Shown: positions 1-10,756 of the stretch, one piece after another
Numbering within the stretch: the stretch's first letter is position 1
How the letters are laid out: each line of letters opens with the position of its first letter
Origin: Zestomonas insulae
Lineage (GTDB): Bacteria; Pseudomonadota; Gammaproteobacteria; Pseudomonadales; Pseudomonadaceae
Direction of reading: 5' to 3'
DNA: 64,000 nt
Assembly: GCF_016901015.1 (NCBI RefSeq)
Contig: NZ_JAFEUP010000002.1
Coordinates: 310,001 to 374,000, forward strand
Translations under genes and position numbers: made by a program
The notes under the pieces: generated by a model
Databases searched by the model: none
What the model saw: the letters and a program-made list of their open reading frames with translations, nothing else
Told to the model about the DNA's origin: nothing

Positions 1-786
1 ACCGCAGGCGGCTTCCTTGGCGTGCTGGGCATGTGGTGCCGAATCGGTGCCGAGGAAGAACTTCGGATTGCCGCTGGTGGCGGCATCCAGCAGCGCTTCC
101 TGGTGGGTGTTGCGCTTGAGGATCGGCAGGCAATAGAAGTGCGGGCGGATGCCGCCGACCAACATGTGATTGCGGTTGTACAGCAGGTGGTGGGCGGTGA
201 TGGTCGCGCCGACGTTGGCCGAGGCATCCTTGACGAACTGCGCGGCGTCGGCGGTGGTGATGTGTTCGAACACCACCTTCAAGGTCGGGAAGCGCGCGAC
301 GACACGGGTCATGTGCTCGTCGATGAAGGCCTTCTCGCGGTCGAACACATCGATCTCGCTGCGGGTGACCTCACCGTGAACGAGCAACGGCAAGCCTACC
401 TCCGCCATGGCTTCGAGCACCGGGAAGATCTTGTCGATGCTGGTTACGCCGGAATCGGAGTTCGTCGTGGCGCCGGCTGGATACAGCTTGGCAGCGTGGA
501 CGAAGCCGCTGGCCTTGGCGGCGCGCACCTCATCGGTGCTTGTGCGGTCGGTGAGGTAGAGCACCATCAGCGGCTCGAAGCGGCTGCCAGCCGGACGCGC
601 GGCGAGGATGCGCTGGCGGTAGGCGTCGGCCTCCTCGGCGTTGCGCACCGGCGGCACGAGATTGGGCATGATGATGGCGCGGCCGAAATTGCGTGCGGCA
701 TCGGCGACGGTGTGGGTCAGCGCAGCGCCGTCGCGCAGGTGGATGTGCCAATCGTCGGGGCGCAGCAGGGTCAAGCGGTCGGACAT
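1..786 (-). CDS. pyrC: Dihydroorotase PyrC (3' part missing at window edge)
   Basis: Dihydroorotase makes dihydroorotate from N-carbamoyl-aspartate in cytosolic pyrimidine synthesis. The minus-strand frame is open from an ATG at 784-786 to the edge, giving 262 residues of a family usually near 345, so roughly the last quarter is cut off. The N-terminus contains HIHLRDG, with the HxH zinc ligands typical of the short PyrC class. Further in are AAKLYPAG, with the lysine that is carboxylated to bridge the zincs, then LLVHGE, VFEHITT and ATITAHHL with further histidine ligands, and GTDSAPH with the aspartate. It is divergent from motY, the arrangement I recall in P. aeruginosa. Family identity is secure; only the truncated end is unseen. 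Confidence 0.95.
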   Translation of the reverse strand, partial: MSDRLTLLRPDDWHIHLRDGAALTHTVADAARNFGRAIIMPNLVPPVRNAEEADAYRQRILAARPAGSRFEPLMVLYLTDRTSTDEVRAAKASGFVHAAKLYPAGATTNSDSGVTSIDKIFPVLEAMAEVGLPLLVHGEVTRSEIDVFDREKAFIDEHMTRVVARFPTLKVVFEHITTADAAQFVKDASANVGATITAHHLLYNRNHMLVGGIRPHFYCLPILKRNTHQEALLDAATSGNPKFFLGTDSAPHAQHAKEAACG

Positions 787-936
787 GGGGAGTTCCAGGC
801 GGGTAAAACGTGGCTGAATGCTACCGGAAAAGGCCTCCGGCCGGTTGGCGTATTTTCGCCCGCAAGCCACGGGATTGGGCGACCGGCTATCAAGTTCTGC
901 CTGGCGCGACCGATACCAAGAGGAACCCGTATTACC

Positions 937-1926
937 GTGGAGCTCGCCGTGCGCCAGCGTTGTTTCGTCCTGCTTAGCCTGTTGGCGTGTTTGCCGGCGC
1001 AGGCCATCACCTTTCAGACCCGCCTGGAGCAGGCGGAATGGAAGGTCGAGGGCGATCAGTTCGAGTGCCGGCTTTCGCAAAGCGTCACCGATTTCGGCGT
1101 CGGCGAATTCGTCCGCCGTGCCGGCGAACAAGCGACCTTCCGTTTGCAGGCGCGTGAGCGCTGGATGGGGGCGGGCTCGGCGACCCTGCTGGCGGCGGCC
1201 GCGCCCTGGCAGCCGGGGCGCGGCGACATCAACCTCGGTGCGGTCAGTGTCGGCGGCGGCGAGGTGCCGTTCAACAGCTCCCAGCTGCAAGCCGGGCGCC
1301 TGCTCAGCGGTTTGCTCGACGGGCGCAGTCCGCTAGTCCGTCACCGAACTTTGCAGGGTGGCGAAACCCTCGAAGTGCGCCTGTTGCCGGTGAAATTCAC
1401 CAAGGCCTACGACGACTATCTGGGCTGCACGCGCAAGCTGTTGCCGGTCAATTTCGACCAGGTCAAGCAGCGGCAGCTCGGTTTCCCCGACAACGGCACG
1501 GCGCTGGACGGCATGGCGCGGGCTCAGCTGGACATCATCCTGCAGTACCTGCAGGCCGACCCCAGCGTCAATCACATCGAGCTCGATGGCCACTCCGACA
1601 ACAGCGGCAGCCGGCTGAGCAACCGCGACCTGTCGCGGCGGCGGGCGGTGGCGGTGCAGGATTACTTCCAGGCCAATGGCGTGCCGGCCGAGCGCATCGT
1701 GGTGCGCTTCTATGGCGAGCAGTTCCCGTTGGTCGCCAACAACAGCACGGCCAACCGGGCGAAGAACCGCCGAGTGACCGTCCACCTGTCGCGCGTCGCC
1801 GAAGCTGCTCCCACCGCATCGCCGGTGGCTGTCCCGGCACCCACTCCGGCCCCGGCTGCCGCGCCGGCAGCCGTTCCTCCAGCCAGCCCTAGCGCGCCGG
1901 CGAACAAAACCGCCTCCGCCTCCTGA
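937..1926 (+). CDS. motY: Sodium-type flagellar motor-associated protein MotY
   Basis: MotY forms the T-ring around the flagellar basal body and helps anchor the stator to peptidoglycan. The protein has a signal peptide (about residues 5-25, hydrophobic with an AQA cleavage-like end), a MotY N-domain beginning [15 protein letters not shown], then an OmpA-type peptidoglycan-binding domain with [11 protein letters not shown] and [12 protein letters not shown]. It ends in an Ala/Pro-rich tail of about 40 residues. The frame is open far upstream, but that part is antisense to pyrC. No ATG fits: GTG at 937 lies 11 nt after AGGAA (921-925), and GTG at 949 matches what I recall of the P. aeruginosa start but is far from that Shine-Dalgarno. 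I chose 937; either is possible. Position between pyrC and argG supports MotY. Confidence 0.9.
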   Translation: MELAVRQRCFVLLSLLACLPAQAITFQTRLEQAEWKVEGDQFECRLSQSVTDFGVGEFVRRAGEQATFRLQARERWMGAGSATLLAAAAPWQPGRGDINLGAVSVGGGEVPFNSSQLQAGRLLSGLLDGRSPLVRHRTLQGGETLEVRLLPVKFTKAYDDYLGCTRKLLPVNFDQVKQRQLGFPDNGTALDGMARAQLDIILQYLQADPSVNHIELDGHSDNSGSRLSNRDLSRRRAVAVQDYFQANGVPAERIVVRFYGEQFPLVANNSTANRAKNRRVTVHLSRVAEAAPTASPVAVPAPTPAPAAAPAAVPPASPSAPANKTASAS

Positions 1927-1979
1927 CGTCGCGGCGCTGCAAATATATGTCGCCTCGTCGTCTCAAGCTGTCGCGCCCC

Positions 1980-2008
1980 TGTAAATTGGCTTTCAGGGCC
2001 AGTAGAAT
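1980..2008 (+). promoter_or_regulatory. Candidate sigma-70 promoter of argG
   Basis: TGTAAA (1980-1985), a 17-bp spacer and TAGAAT (2003-2008) sit about 37 bp before the argG start. The -35 element is weak and the call rests on spacing alone. Confidence 0.35.
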
Positions 2009-2044
2009 CGCCGGTTTTCGGTAACACCCCCTGGAGTTGATGGC

Positions 2045-3262
<1,218 letters not shown>

Positions 3263-3286
3263 TAAGCTATACGCCCCGTGCCAGAC

Positions 3287-3318
3287 AAACCCCGGCCACG
3301 AGCCGGGGTTTGCTTTTA
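3287..3318 (+). terminator. Rho-independent terminator after argG
   Basis: AAACCCCGGC (3287-3296) and GCCGGGGTTT (3302-3311) form a perfect 10-bp stem with a 5-nt loop, followed by GCTTTTA, 24 bp after the argG stop. Confidence 0.9.
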
Positions 3319-3353
3319 TAAGCCCGCAAAGGGCGAACGATGAGGAAGATCAG

Positions 3354-3746
3354 ATGAGACTGCTGCATACCATGCTGCGGGTCGGCGACCTGGATAAATC
3401 CATCGCCTTCTACACCGAAGTGCTCGGCATGACCCTGCTGCGCCGCAAGGACTATCCGGACGGTCAGTTCACCCTGGCCTTCGTCGGCTACGGCGATGAG
3501 GCACACAACAGCGTGATCGAGCTGACCTTCAACTGGGGCGTGGACAGCTATGAACTGGGCACTGGCTACGGCCACATCGCCCTGGAAGTGGCGGACGTCT
3601 ACAAGGCCTGCGAGGACATCCGCGCGCGCGGCGGCAAGATCACCCGTGAGCCGGGGCCGATGAAGCACGGCAGCAGCATCCTGGCGTTCGTTGAAGACCC
3701 GGACGGCTACAAGATCGAGTTGCTCTCGCCAACTCGTGGCGACTGA
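3354..3746 (+). CDS. gloA: Lactoylglutathione lyase (glyoxalase I)
   Basis: Glyoxalase I isomerises the methylglyoxal-glutathione hemithioacetal to S-lactoylglutathione for detoxification in the cytosol. The 130-residue product is of the short, usually nickel-dependent bacterial type. It opens [20 protein letters not shown], with metal ligand His5. [10 protein letters not shown] near residue 56, GYGHIALEV near 74 and IELLSP near 122 carry the expected Glu, His and Glu ligands. It lies between two terminators, so it is probably transcribed alone, and GAGGAAGATCAG before the ATG supplies a ribosome site. Pseudomonas usually has several gloA paralogues; this one's position after argG suggests gloA1. 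Confidence 0.95.
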   Translation: MRLLHTMLRVGDLDKSIAFYTEVLGMTLLRRKDYPDGQFTLAFVGYGDEAHNSVIELTFNWGVDSYELGTGYGHIALEVADVYKACEDIRARGGKITREPGPMKHGSSILAFVEDPDGYKIELLSPTRGD

Positions 3747-3759
3747 GCTCCGGCGCACA

Positions 3760-3789
3760 AAAAAGCCCCGCATTGGCGGGGCTTTTTCT
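3760..3789. terminator. Bidirectional terminator between gloA and the PA3496-like gene
   Basis: GCCCCGC (3766-3772) and GCGGGGC (3777-3783) with loop ATTG are flanked by an A-tract on the left and a T-tract on the right, so the hairpin can end transcription from both sides. Confidence 0.92.
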
Positions 3790-3801
3790 TGAGCGCAATG
3801 C

Positions 3802-3984
3802 TCACAGATCGAAATCGTATTCGGCGAGCTGCTTGTTGAGACGACGCTCTTCCAGCAGGTTGTCGATGATGCGGCGCTTTGTCAGATTGGTCTTTGCCAC
3901 TTCAACGGTGGCAACGGCGGCATCCTCAGAGTCGTCTGCGGTGACGTCGTCTTCGAGTTCGATCTCTTCTTTGCCAGTACTCAT
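3802..3984 (-). CDS. PA3496-family small acidic protein, putative envelope integrity protein
   Basis: A 60-residue protein with an acidic N-terminal half (MSTGKEEIELEDDVTADDSE) and a basic C-terminal half containing KRRIIDNLLEERRLNKQL, with no signal peptide or membrane segment. It resembles the small Pseudomonas family named after PA3496, which sits beside nth. That name and its proposed envelope role come from memory of the family, not from visible motifs. I chose ATG at 3984, which has GGGAG 8 nt upstream, over an in-frame GTG at 3993 that would abut that Shine-Dalgarno. Same strand as nth, about 100 bp from it. Confidence 0.75.
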   Translation of the reverse strand: MSTGKEEIELEDDVTADDSEDAAVATVEVAKTNLTKRRIIDNLLEERRLNKQLAEYDFDL

Positions 3985-4090
3985 GATGTGCACTCCCGGC
4001 TACCAGGGCCATTTGCGCACCTTATATCGGCAATTGCTGGGCCGGTAAAAAAGATTTTTTCAATCGATCGGTCAACAATTTATCAATCGC

Positions 4091-4729
4091 TCAATCGTCC
4101 GACGTTTTGCTCTTGTACTCGCACAGATCTTCGATCCGGCAGCTGCCACAGCGCGGTTTGCGCGCCTGGCAGACATAGCGGCCATGCAGGATCAGCCAGT
4201 GGTGGGCATCCAGTAGATAATCCTTGGGCACGAACTTGAGCAGCTTTTTCTCCACCTCCAGCACGGTCTTGCCGGGGGCGATGCCGGTGCGGTTGCTGAC
4301 CCGGAAAATGTGTGTGTCCACGGCCATGGCCGGCTGGCGGAAGGCGGTGTTGAGCACCACGTTGGCGGTCTTGCGGCCCACCCCGGGCAACGCCTCGAGG
4401 TCCTCGCGGTTGTCCGGCACCTGGCTGCCGTGTTTTTCGATGAGCAGCCGGCAGGTCTCGATGACGTTCTTCGCCTTGCTGTTGAACAGGCCGATGGTCT
4501 TGATATAGGCCGACAGCCCGTCGACGCCCAGCGCGTAGATCGCCTCCGGGGTGTTGGCGACCGGATAGAGCTTGGCGGTGGCCTTGTTGACGCCGACGTC
4601 GGTGGCCTGGGCGGAGAGGATCACCGCGATCAGCAGCTCGAACGGTGTGCTGTAGTCCAGCTCGGTGCGTGGTTCCGGATTGTCCTCGTGCAGGCGGCGG
4701 AAGATTTCCAGGCGTTTGGCAGCGTTCAC
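4091..4729 (-). CDS. nth: Endonuclease III (DNA glycosylase/AP lyase)
   Basis: Nth removes oxidised pyrimidines in base excision repair and nicks by beta-elimination. The 212-residue product is full length. The helix-hairpin-helix [16 protein letters not shown] (about 112-127) contains the catalytic lysine, AVDTHIFRV (about 137-145) the catalytic aspartate, and the C-terminus has the C-x6-C-x2-C-x5-C [4Fe-4S] cluster. The start is GTG at 4729, overlapping the rsxE stop as GTGA, so it is translationally coupled as the last gene of the rsx operon. This linkage is known in other gammaproteobacteria. Confidence 0.97.
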   Translation of the reverse strand: MNAAKRLEIFRRLHEDNPEPRTELDYSTPFELLIAVILSAQATDVGVNKATAKLYPVANTPEAIYALGVDGLSAYIKTIGLFNSKAKNVIETCRLLIEKHGSQVPDNREDLEALPGVGRKTANVVLNTAFRQPAMAVDTHIFRVSNRTGIAPGKTVLEVEKKLLKFVPKDYLLDAHHWLILHGRYVCQARKPRCGSCRIEDLCEYKSKTSDD

Positions 4730-5436
4730 TCAATCACTCCGGTTACCCGCACGCGGCGGCTGGCCACCGGCGCGGCGTCGTCGGCCGGGCGCGGGGCTCG
4801 GGCGGCGACCAGTTCGTCGATATGGTTCTTCAGGGCGATCAGCAGGCCGAGCACGAGGAACGCGCCGGGCGGCAGGATGGCCAGCAGAAAGCCCTGGTAA
4901 TGCGGGAACAGGGTGATCTGCCAGTCGGCGGCGGCTGCGCCGAACAGCAGCTGCATGTTGCCCAGCAGCGCGCCGGTGCCGAGCAGCTCGCGCGCGCTGC
5001 CGAGCACCAGCAGCACGGCGGCGAAGCCCAGGCCCATCATCAGGCCGTCGAAGCCGGCGTGCAGCACGCCATTCTTCGCCGCGAACGCCTCGGCGCGGCC
5101 GAGGATGATGCAGTTGGTGGTGATCAGCGGGATGAAGATGCCGAGGATCTGGTACAGCTCGTAGGTGTAGGCGCGCATCAGCAGTTCGATGCAGGTGGTC
5201 AGCGCGGCGATGATCATGACGAAGATCGGCAGGCGCACAGTGTCCGGCACGCTGTGGCGGATTAGCGCCACGGCGGCGTTGGAGCAGGCCAGCACCAGGG
5301 TGGTGGCGAGGCCCAGGCCGAGTGCGTTGACCATCGAATTACTGGTGCCGAGCAGCGGGCACAGACCGAGCAGTTGCACCAGGCCCGGGTTGTTCTTCCA
5401 CAGGCCGTTGACGGCGATCTCGCGGAAACTAGCCAT
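4726..5436 (-). CDS. rsxE: Electron transport complex subunit RsxE/RnfE
   Basis: RsxE is one of the two homologous six-helix membrane subunits of the Rsx/Rnf complex, which couples ferredoxin/NADH electron transfer to ion movement and, in E. coli, re-reduces SoxR. The 236-residue protein starts [20 protein letters not shown]. It contains [13 protein letters not shown] and the matching inverted [14 protein letters not shown] segment; each carries one of the conserved cysteines now thought to hold a membrane [2Fe-2S] cluster. The start at 5436 overlaps the rsxG end by 8 nt, and its stop overlaps the nth GTG. A longer upstream extension of the frame is antisense to nothing useful and was rejected. 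Confidence 0.96.
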   Translation of the reverse strand: MASFREIAVNGLWKNNPGLVQLLGLCPLLGTSNSMVNALGLGLATTLVLACSNAAVALIRHSVPDTVRLPIFVMIIAALTTCIELLMRAYTYELYQILGIFIPLITTNCIILGRAEAFAAKNGVLHAGFDGLMMGLGFAAVLLVLGSARELLGTGALLGNMQLLFGAAAADWQITLFPHYQGFLLAILPPGAFLVLGLLIALKNHIDELVAARAPRPADDAAPVASRRVRVTGVIE

Positions 5437-6079
5437 GCGTGTCGCTCCTCGCCGCCAGCAGCTGCTCTTTATGTTTGTCGAAGTACTGCAGCGCGCGCTG
5501 CACCGCCTTGACCACCGCACGCGGGGTGATGGTGGCGCCGGCGAACTGGTCGAACTGCCCGCCATCCTTCTTCACCGCCCAGCCGCTCTCGCCAGGATCG
5601 CTCAGGCTGCGCCCGTCGAAACCGTGCATCCACGGGCTCTTGGTCAGCTCGATGCGGTCGCCGAGGCCCGGCGTTTCGCTGTGTTTGACCGCGCGCACGC
5701 CGGCCAGCCGGCCATCGGCGAGCACGCCGACCAGCAGGTGGATGGCGCCGCTGTAGCCGTTCGGCGCGGTGACCTGGAGGATCACCGCGGTCGGCTGGCC
5801 GCGCAGCGTCGCGACGTAGGCGGGCAGCGGCTTGGCTTTGCCGAGCAGCTCGGGGTCGAAGGCTTCCACGCTGTCGTCGAGCAGGTGGTTGTCATAGCTG
5901 CCGGCGGGCAGGATCTCGCCGAGGGTGCGGCCCTGGGCGTCGCGTTCGGCCTGCTGGATGCGCGTGGCGGTGCCTTGCTGGGTGACGGCGACCAGGCCCA
6001 CGGTGACGATGGCGAACAGCCCGAGCAGCAGGGCGTTTTTCAGCATCGAACGAGTGATCTCGGTGACGGGCACGGTCAT
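5429..6079 (-). CDS. rsxG: Electron transport complex subunit RsxG/RnfG (covalent FMN)
   Basis: RsxG is the periplasmic flavoprotein of the Rsx/Rnf complex, anchored by one N-terminal helix. The 216-residue product has that helix at about residues 12-32 ([20 protein letters not shown]). Near residue 185 is [12 protein letters not shown], the S/A-GAT-x-T motif whose threonine carries FMN through a phosphoester bond. [12 protein letters not shown] is another conserved family block. The start at 6079 overlaps the rsxD stop as ATGA; the frame remains open upstream but that part is antisense noise within rsxD. Confidence 0.96.
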   Translation of the reverse strand: MTVPVTEITRSMLKNALLLGLFAIVTVGLVAVTQQGTATRIQQAERDAQGRTLGEILPAGSYDNHLLDDSVEAFDPELLGKAKPLPAYVATLRGQPTAVILQVTAPNGYSGAIHLLVGVLADGRLAGVRAVKHSETPGLGDRIELTKSPWMHGFDGRSLSDPGESGWAVKKDGGQFDQFAGATITPRAVVKAVQRALQYFDKHKEQLLAARSDTHG

Positions 6080-7107
6080 TCCCCGATCTTGAAGCCGCGG
6101 TCGGCCTTGCGGTGGCCGTAGGTGCGCGGCCGCGTGTAATAGTCGATGGTCGGCGCGGCAAGGTTCATCAGCAGCACGGCGAACGCCACGCCGTCCGGAT
6201 AGCCGCCCCAGGTACGGATCAGGTAGATCAGGATGCCGACCCCGGCGCCAAAGATCAGCCGGCCGCGGTTGCTGGTCGCGCCGCTGACCGGGTCGGTGAC
6301 GATGAAGAACGCGCCGAGCATGGTCGCACCGCTGAGCAGGTGAAACAGCGGCGAGCCGTTGGAGTCCGAGCCGTTGCCGTTCCAGCACAGCAGGCTCAGC
6401 ACCGCCAGCGCGGCGAGCATGCCGACCGGCGCGTGCCAGGTGAACAGCTTGCGATACAGCAGGTACAGGCCGCCGGCGAGGAATGCCAGGTTGACCCATT
6501 CGGCGCCCGCGCCGCCGAAGCCGCCAAATGCCGGGTTGCTGCTGCGCAGCTCCTCCATGGTCAGGCTGTGGTTGTGCTGCAGGGCATCCAGCGCGGTGGC
6601 GTGGCTCCAGCCGTCCGGCAGGCTGGTGATGCCGAGAATCTGCTGCAGGGCATCCCAGGGGCCGACGAATTGCGCCTGCGGCCAGGTGCTCATGGCCATC
6701 GGGAAGGACACCAGCGCCACCACGTAGCCGACCATCGCCGGGTTGAACGGGTTCTGTCCGAGGCCACCGTACAGCTGCTTGCCGAACACGATGGCGAAGG
6801 CGGTGGCGATCAGCGTCAGCCACCAGGGCGCGTAGGGCGGCAGGGCCAGGGCCAGCAGCACCGCGGTGACCAGCGCACTGCCGTCACGCAGGAAGAACTG
6901 CACCGGCCGGCCGCGCAGCTTGAGCATCGCCGCTTCGCAACCGAGCGCCACGGCGCTGGCCCAGAGCAGGTTGATCAGCGTGCCGAAGCCGTACAGCCAG
7001 CACAGCACGAAGGCCCCGGGCGCTGCCGCGAGCAGCACCTGCAGCATCACGCGCTGGGTGCGATTGCTCCCCGTGGTGTGGGGCGAGGTGATGCGGGGCA
7101 GGGCCAT
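6076..7107 (-). CDS. rsxD: Electron transport complex subunit RsxD/RnfD
   Basis: RsxD is the large multi-helix membrane subunit of the Rsx/Rnf complex, related to NqrB. The 343-residue sequence has about ten hydrophobic segments. [14 protein letters not shown] (about residues 170-183) fits the S-x-A-T motif in which Thr binds FMN covalently. [18 protein letters not shown] and [15 protein letters not shown] are conserved RnfD/NqrB blocks. It starts [11 protein letters not shown] and is coupled to rsxG by ATGA. About 100 bp separate it from rsxC, the only real gap in the operon, and that gap holds a REP-like palindrome. Confidence 0.96.
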   Translation of the reverse strand: MALPRITSPHTTGSNRTQRVMLQVLLAAAPGAFVLCWLYGFGTLINLLWASAVALGCEAAMLKLRGRPVQFFLRDGSALVTAVLLALALPPYAPWWLTLIATAFAIVFGKQLYGGLGQNPFNPAMVGYVVALVSFPMAMSTWPQAQFVGPWDALQQILGITSLPDGWSHATALDALQHNHSLTMEELRSSNPAFGGFGGAGAEWVNLAFLAGGLYLLYRKLFTWHAPVGMLAALAVLSLLCWNGNGSDSNGSPLFHLLSGATMLGAFFIVTDPVSGATSNRGRLIFGAGVGILIYLIRTWGGYPDGVAFAVLLMNLAAPTIDYYTRPRTYGHRKADRGFKIGE

Positions 7108-7181
7108 GGGGGCTCCGGTGGGTTGCTGGTTGCCTGGATGGCCTGTGCCGGTCCGGGCGATTGCGAGGTTGCGAGTTTGGC

Positions 7182-7210
7182 GGGTGGATTGAGCGGCGCT
7201 CGATCCACCC
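7182..7210. repeat. REP-like palindrome between rsxC and rsxD
   Basis: GGGTGGATTGAGC (7182-7194) and GCTCGATCCACCC (7198-7210) pair over 13 bp with one G-T wobble and a 3-nt loop. The right arm touches the rsxC stop codon. The GTGGAT...ATCCAC form is typical of dispersed Pseudomonas palindromes and may stabilise the upstream mRNA. Confidence 0.7.
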
Positions 7211-9489
7211 TAGGGTTCGTTCTGATGTTCCTGCAATTTATGTTCGGCTTCGGCCAGCCGCGTCTGCGCCGCCTGCAGTGCTGTGGCGTCGGCCTGCGGG
7301 TCGCGCTCGAGTTTGCGCAGGTCGGCGCGGGCGAAGGCCAGTTCGGTTTTCAGCGCCCTAGTGATTTCGTCGATCGGGCGCTTGTCGGTGCGCACCAGTA
7401 CTGGCGCGGGCTTGCCGGACGCGTCTTCGGCGGCATGCAGGGCCTGCTCGGCGGCGCTGAGCGCGGCGCGCAGTGGCTCAAGTTCTTCGGCCGGGGCGTT
7501 GGCCTGTTCGGCCTTCTTCAGTTCGGCGCGCTTCAGCGCCAGCTCGATCTTGGCGCGCTTCAACGCGCTATGGTCCGCCGCCGGGGACAAGGTTGGCGCG
7601 ACGACAGCGGCGGCTTCGAGCGCGCTCAATTCGCTGCGCAGCTCCTCCAGCTGCGCCTGCTGCTCCGCGCTGGGCGTTGCACCGGCGGCGCTTTCCAGCT
7701 TCTTCAACTGTACGCGCAGCATGGCGCCGCGGATCTTCGCCTGCTTGCGCGCCGCCTCGTCGTTGCCGGTCGCAGGCGGAATCGCGGCGGCGGCCGGCTG
7801 AATGGCGTCGAGTGCCTGTTGCGCGGCGCTGGCCGCCTCGCGCAGTTGCTCGACCTGCGCCTGCAGCACCGGCGTGGCGTGCACGGCGAACTGTTTTTCG
7901 GCTTTGCTGAGGGCGACCTGCGCCATGCTTGCGGCGATCTTCAGGCGCTTCTGCTCGTCGCTGAGTCCGGGCTTCTGCGCCTGTACGCGGGCGATGTTGT
8001 CGCCGGTCGGTGGCGCGCTGGCGGTGTCCTCGGCCGGCGCGCGGACGCGTTCGGCCCGCGCGAGACGCGCCTGGCGTTCGCTGTCGCGGCGCTCCTCGTC
8101 GCGGCGCAAGCGCTCCTGGCGCGATTCGAAGCGCTGCCGCGCCTGTTCTGCCTTGAGCTGCTTCTGCTCCTGCTCGCGAATCTCCGCCTTGGCCGCGCGG
8201 TAGTACTGCACCAGCGGGATGCTCGACGGGCACACATAGGCGCAGGCGCCGCACTCGATGCAATCGAACAGGTTGTGCGCGCGCAGTTGCTCGTGCTCTT
8301 CGCCGAGGGCGAAGAAGTGCAGTTGCTGCGGTAGCAGGCTGGCCGGGCAGACCTCGGCGCAATCGCCGCAGCGGATGCACGGCAGCGCCGGCGTCGGCGC
8401 GGGCAGTTCGGCGGCGGTGGCGGCGATCAGGCAGTTGGTGGTCTTGATCAGCGGCACGTCGCTGGACGGCAGGGTTATGCCCATCATCGAGCCGCCCATG
8501 ATCAGGCGGTCCAGCCGCTCGTGGTGCAGGCCGGCGAACTCGAGCAGCTCGGCGACCGCAGTGCCGAGCAGCGCCTCGACGTTCATCGGCCGCTCTAGCG
8601 CGGCGCCGGTGAGGGTGACGATGCGCGAGATCAGTGGCTGGCCGAGCACCACGGCGCGGTATACCGCCACGGCGGTGCCGACGTTCAGGCAGAGCATGCC
8701 GATGTCCGCCGGCAGGCCGCCGCTCGGTACCTCGACGCCGGTGAGGATCTGGATCAGCTGCTTTTCGCCGCCGGACGGGTACCTGGTCGGGAACTCGCGC
8801 AGCTGGTAGGGCCGCTCGCCCAACGCGGCGCGCACCGCGGCGATGGCCTCGGGCTTGTCATCCTCGATGCCGATCAGCACCTGCTCCGGTTGCAGCAGGT
8901 GGGCGAGCACGTCGATGCCGCCGAGCAGTTCGGCGGCCTGTTCGCGCATCAGCAGGTCGTCGGCACTGATGTACGGCTCGCATTCGGCGCCGTTGATCAC
9001 CAGGGTGTGAATCTTCTCCGCCGGCCGCGCGCTGAGTTTGACCTCGGTGGGGAAACCGGCGCCGCCCAGGCCGTTGATCCCGGCGCCGCGAATCCGTGCG
9101 AGCAGCTCACCGGGCGCCAGGCTGCGGAACTCCGCGCAGGGCTGCAGTTCGCACCATTGGTCGAGGCCGTCGCTGTCGATGACGATGGCCGGCGCTGGCA
9201 GGCCGGAGACGTGCGGGTAGGGCTGCGCGCCGATGTAGCTGACCGTGCCCGAGGTCGGCGCGTGCAGCGCCAGGCTGACGAAGCCGCTGGCGGCGGCCAG
9301 CAGCTGGCCCTTGAGGACCCGCTCGCCAACCTGCACCAGCGGTTCGGCCGGTGCGCCGATGTGCTGGTTGAGTGGCAGCACCAGACGCCGCGGCAGCGGC
9401 GGGCGCTGCAGCGGCAGCGCGGTGGACTGGCGCTTGTTGATCGGCGGGTGGATGCCACCGGGCATCGCCCACAGCTGCATGGCCGTCAT
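7210..9489 (-). CDS. rsxC: Electron transport complex subunit RsxC/RnfC with repeat-rich C-terminal tail
   Basis: RsxC is the peripheral NADH- and Fe-S-binding subunit of the Rsx/Rnf complex. It starts [19 protein letters not shown] at 9489, coupled to rsxB by ATGA. Residues about 1-450 are the NQR/RnfC core with [17 protein letters not shown] (glycine-rich, FMN/NADH binding) and [13 protein letters not shown]. Two 4Fe-4S motifs follow, [12 protein letters not shown] and [12 protein letters not shown]. After about residue 450 comes a roughly 300-residue Ala/Lys/Glu/Gln tail of degenerate repeats ([18 protein letters not shown]-type), likely a long helix or coiled coil. Such tails vary in length among gammaproteobacteria. 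Total 759 residues. A long antisense ORF on the plus strand is a composition artefact. Confidence 0.95.
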   Translation of the reverse strand: MTAMQLWAMPGGIHPPINKRQSTALPLQRPPLPRRLVLPLNQHIGAPAEPLVQVGERVLKGQLLAAASGFVSLALHAPTSGTVSYIGAQPYPHVSGLPAPAIVIDSDGLDQWCELQPCAEFRSLAPGELLARIRGAGINGLGGAGFPTEVKLSARPAEKIHTLVINGAECEPYISADDLLMREQAAELLGGIDVLAHLLQPEQVLIGIEDDKPEAIAAVRAALGERPYQLREFPTRYPSGGEKQLIQILTGVEVPSGGLPADIGMLCLNVGTAVAVYRAVVLGQPLISRIVTLTGAALERPMNVEALLGTAVAELLEFAGLHHERLDRLIMGGSMMGITLPSSDVPLIKTTNCLIAATAAELPAPTPALPCIRCGDCAEVCPASLLPQQLHFFALGEEHEQLRAHNLFDCIECGACAYVCPSSIPLVQYYRAAKAEIREQEQKQLKAEQARQRFESRQERLRRDEERRDSERQARLARAERVRAPAEDTASAPPTGDNIARVQAQKPGLSDEQKRLKIAASMAQVALSKAEKQFAVHATPVLQAQVEQLREAASAAQQALDAIQPAAAAIPPATGNDEAARKQAKIRGAMLRVQLKKLESAAGATPSAEQQAQLEELRSELSALEAAAVVAPTLSPAADHSALKRAKIELALKRAELKKAEQANAPAEELEPLRAALSAAEQALHAAEDASGKPAPVLVRTDKRPIDEITRALKTELAFARADLRKLERDPQADATALQAAQTRLAEAEHKLQEHQNEP

Positions 9490-10061
9490 GCCGCCTGCTC
9501 CCGGTCGGTGGCGATCAGGCGCGCCGGTTGCGGCCACTTCCAGCTGCGCAGGTCGCTGGCCAGCGGCAGCATGTCGATGCAGTCGACCGGGCAGGGCTCG
9601 ATGCACAGGTCGCAGCCGGTGCATTCGCTGGCGATCACCGTGTGCATCAGCCGCGCCGCGCCGACGATGGCGTCGACCGGGCAGGCCTGGATGCACTTGG
9701 TGCAGCCGATGCACTCGGCCTCGCGGATGAAGGCCACCAGCGGCGGCTTCTCGCCGCCCTCGCCGCCCTCGGCGTCCAGCGGCTCCGGCTCCAGGTCGAG
9801 CAGGTCGGCCAGCGCGGCGATGGTCGCGGCGCCGCCGGGGGGGCACTTGTTGATCTTGTCGCCGGCGGCGATCGCCTCGGAGTAGGGCTTGCAGCCGGGA
9901 TAGCCGCACTGGCCGCACTGGGTCTGCGGCAGCAGCGCGTTGACCTGTTCGGCGATCGGGTTGCCCTCGACGCGAAAGCGCACCGCCGCATAGCCGAGCG
10001 CGGCGCCGCACAGCAGGCACAGCACCAGCACCACAAGGACCGCGCTGAGGATCAGGCTCAT
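9486..10061 (-). CDS. rsxB: Electron transport complex subunit RsxB/RnfB
   Basis: RsxB is the membrane-anchored ferredoxin-like subunit of the Rsx/Rnf complex. The 191-residue product has an N-terminal helix (residues 3-25), then the [16 protein letters not shown] cluster motif of the Fe-S (Fer4_4) domain near residue 48. Two 4Fe-4S ferredoxin motifs follow, [16 protein letters not shown] and [16 protein letters not shown]. The start at 10061 overlaps the rsxA stop as ATGA and its own stop overlaps rsxC in the same way. The upstream open frame is inside rsxA and is not used. Confidence 0.97.
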   Translation of the reverse strand: MSLILSAVLVVLVLCLLCGAALGYAAVRFRVEGNPIAEQVNALLPQTQCGQCGYPGCKPYSEAIAAGDKINKCPPGGAATIAALADLLDLEPEPLDAEGGEGGEKPPLVAFIREAECIGCTKCIQACPVDAIVGAARLMHTVIASECTGCDLCIEPCPVDCIDMLPLASDLRSWKWPQPARLIATDREQAA

Positions 10062-10642
10062 GGCTTGATCAACCCGGAGAAGCCCATGAACGCCAGCGAC
10101 ATCAAACCGGCGGTGATCATGCCGATCGCCGCGCCCTGGAACGGCTTGGGCACGTCGGCGATGGCGATGCGCTCGCGCATGGCGGCGAACAGCACCAGCA
10201 CCAGCGAGAAGCCGAGGCCGGCGGCAAAGCCCTGCACGGTGGCGGTGAGGAAGTTCAGCTCGCTCTTGTTGGCGTTGAGCAGCGCTACGCCGAGGACGAT
10301 GCAGTTGGTGGTGATCAGCGGCAGGAAGATGCCCAGCACGCGGTACAGCAGCGGGCTGGTCTTGTTCACCACCATCTCGGTGAACTGCACCACCACGGCG
10401 ATCACCAGGATGAAGGCGATGGTGCGCAAGAACTCGAGGTCCAGCGGCTTGAGCACGTACTGCTGGACCAGGTAGCTGCACATCGCCGCCAGGGTCAGCA
10501 CGAAGGTGGTGGCCAGCGACAGGCCGATGGCCGTTTCGATCTTGCGCGACACGCCCATGAACGGGCACAGGCCGAGGAACTGCACCAGCACGAAGTTGTT
10601 GACCAGGATCGAGCTGACCAGGATCAGGGCGAGTTCAGTCAT
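10058..10642 (-). CDS. rsxA: Electron transport complex subunit RsxA/RnfA
   Basis: RsxA is the partner of RsxE, a six-helix inner-membrane protein with inverted topology. The 194-residue product contains [14 protein letters not shown] and [14 protein letters not shown], the two half-repeat cysteine motifs believed to ligate an intramembrane [2Fe-2S] centre. It is the first gene of the operon rsxABCDGE-nth, which runs leftward with ATGA overlaps at A/B, B/C, D/G and G/E contacts. The promoter should lie in the roughly 110 bp before metG's end; I saw no clear box. Confidence 0.97.
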   Translation of the reverse strand: MTELALILVSSILVNNFVLVQFLGLCPFMGVSRKIETAIGLSLATTFVLTLAAMCSYLVQQYVLKPLDLEFLRTIAFILVIAVVVQFTEMVVNKTSPLLYRVLGIFLPLITTNCIVLGVALLNANKSELNFLTATVQGFAAGLGFSLVLVLFAAMRERIAIADVPKPFQGAAIGMITAGLMSLAFMGFSGLIKP

Positions 10643-10691
10643 CGACGCTACCGAAGCCGGGGAGGGAGGACACCTGTTAAGGCTAGCCGGT

Positions 10692-10748
10692 GGATGCCCG
10701 CTTGGGCATCCATCCGGCCGAAGCGGGCGGCGCTGTGCGGCCGCCCGC
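10692..10748 (-). terminator. Two tandem hairpins downstream of metG
   Basis: GCGGGCGGC (10723-10731) pairs with GCCGCCCGC (10740-10748), and GGATGCCC (10692-10699) pairs with GGGCATCC (10704-10711). They lie between the metG stop and the rsxA start and lack a clear T-tract, so termination may be weak or factor-assisted, allowing some read-through into rsx. Confidence 0.55.
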
Positions 10749-10756
10749 TGCCCGGG

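Noticed and set aside
22-936. N-terminal part of a very long plus-strand frame that runs into motY
   Set aside because: It is antisense to pyrC, whose motifs and codons are clear, and it gives a low-complexity Val/Gly/Arg chain; only the part after 937 resembles MotY.
6112-8334. 740-codon plus-strand frame
   Set aside because: Antisense to rsxD and rsxC, which both have full cluster and FMN motifs; the translation is Arg/Gln/Gly-rich without domains. GC-rich shadow.
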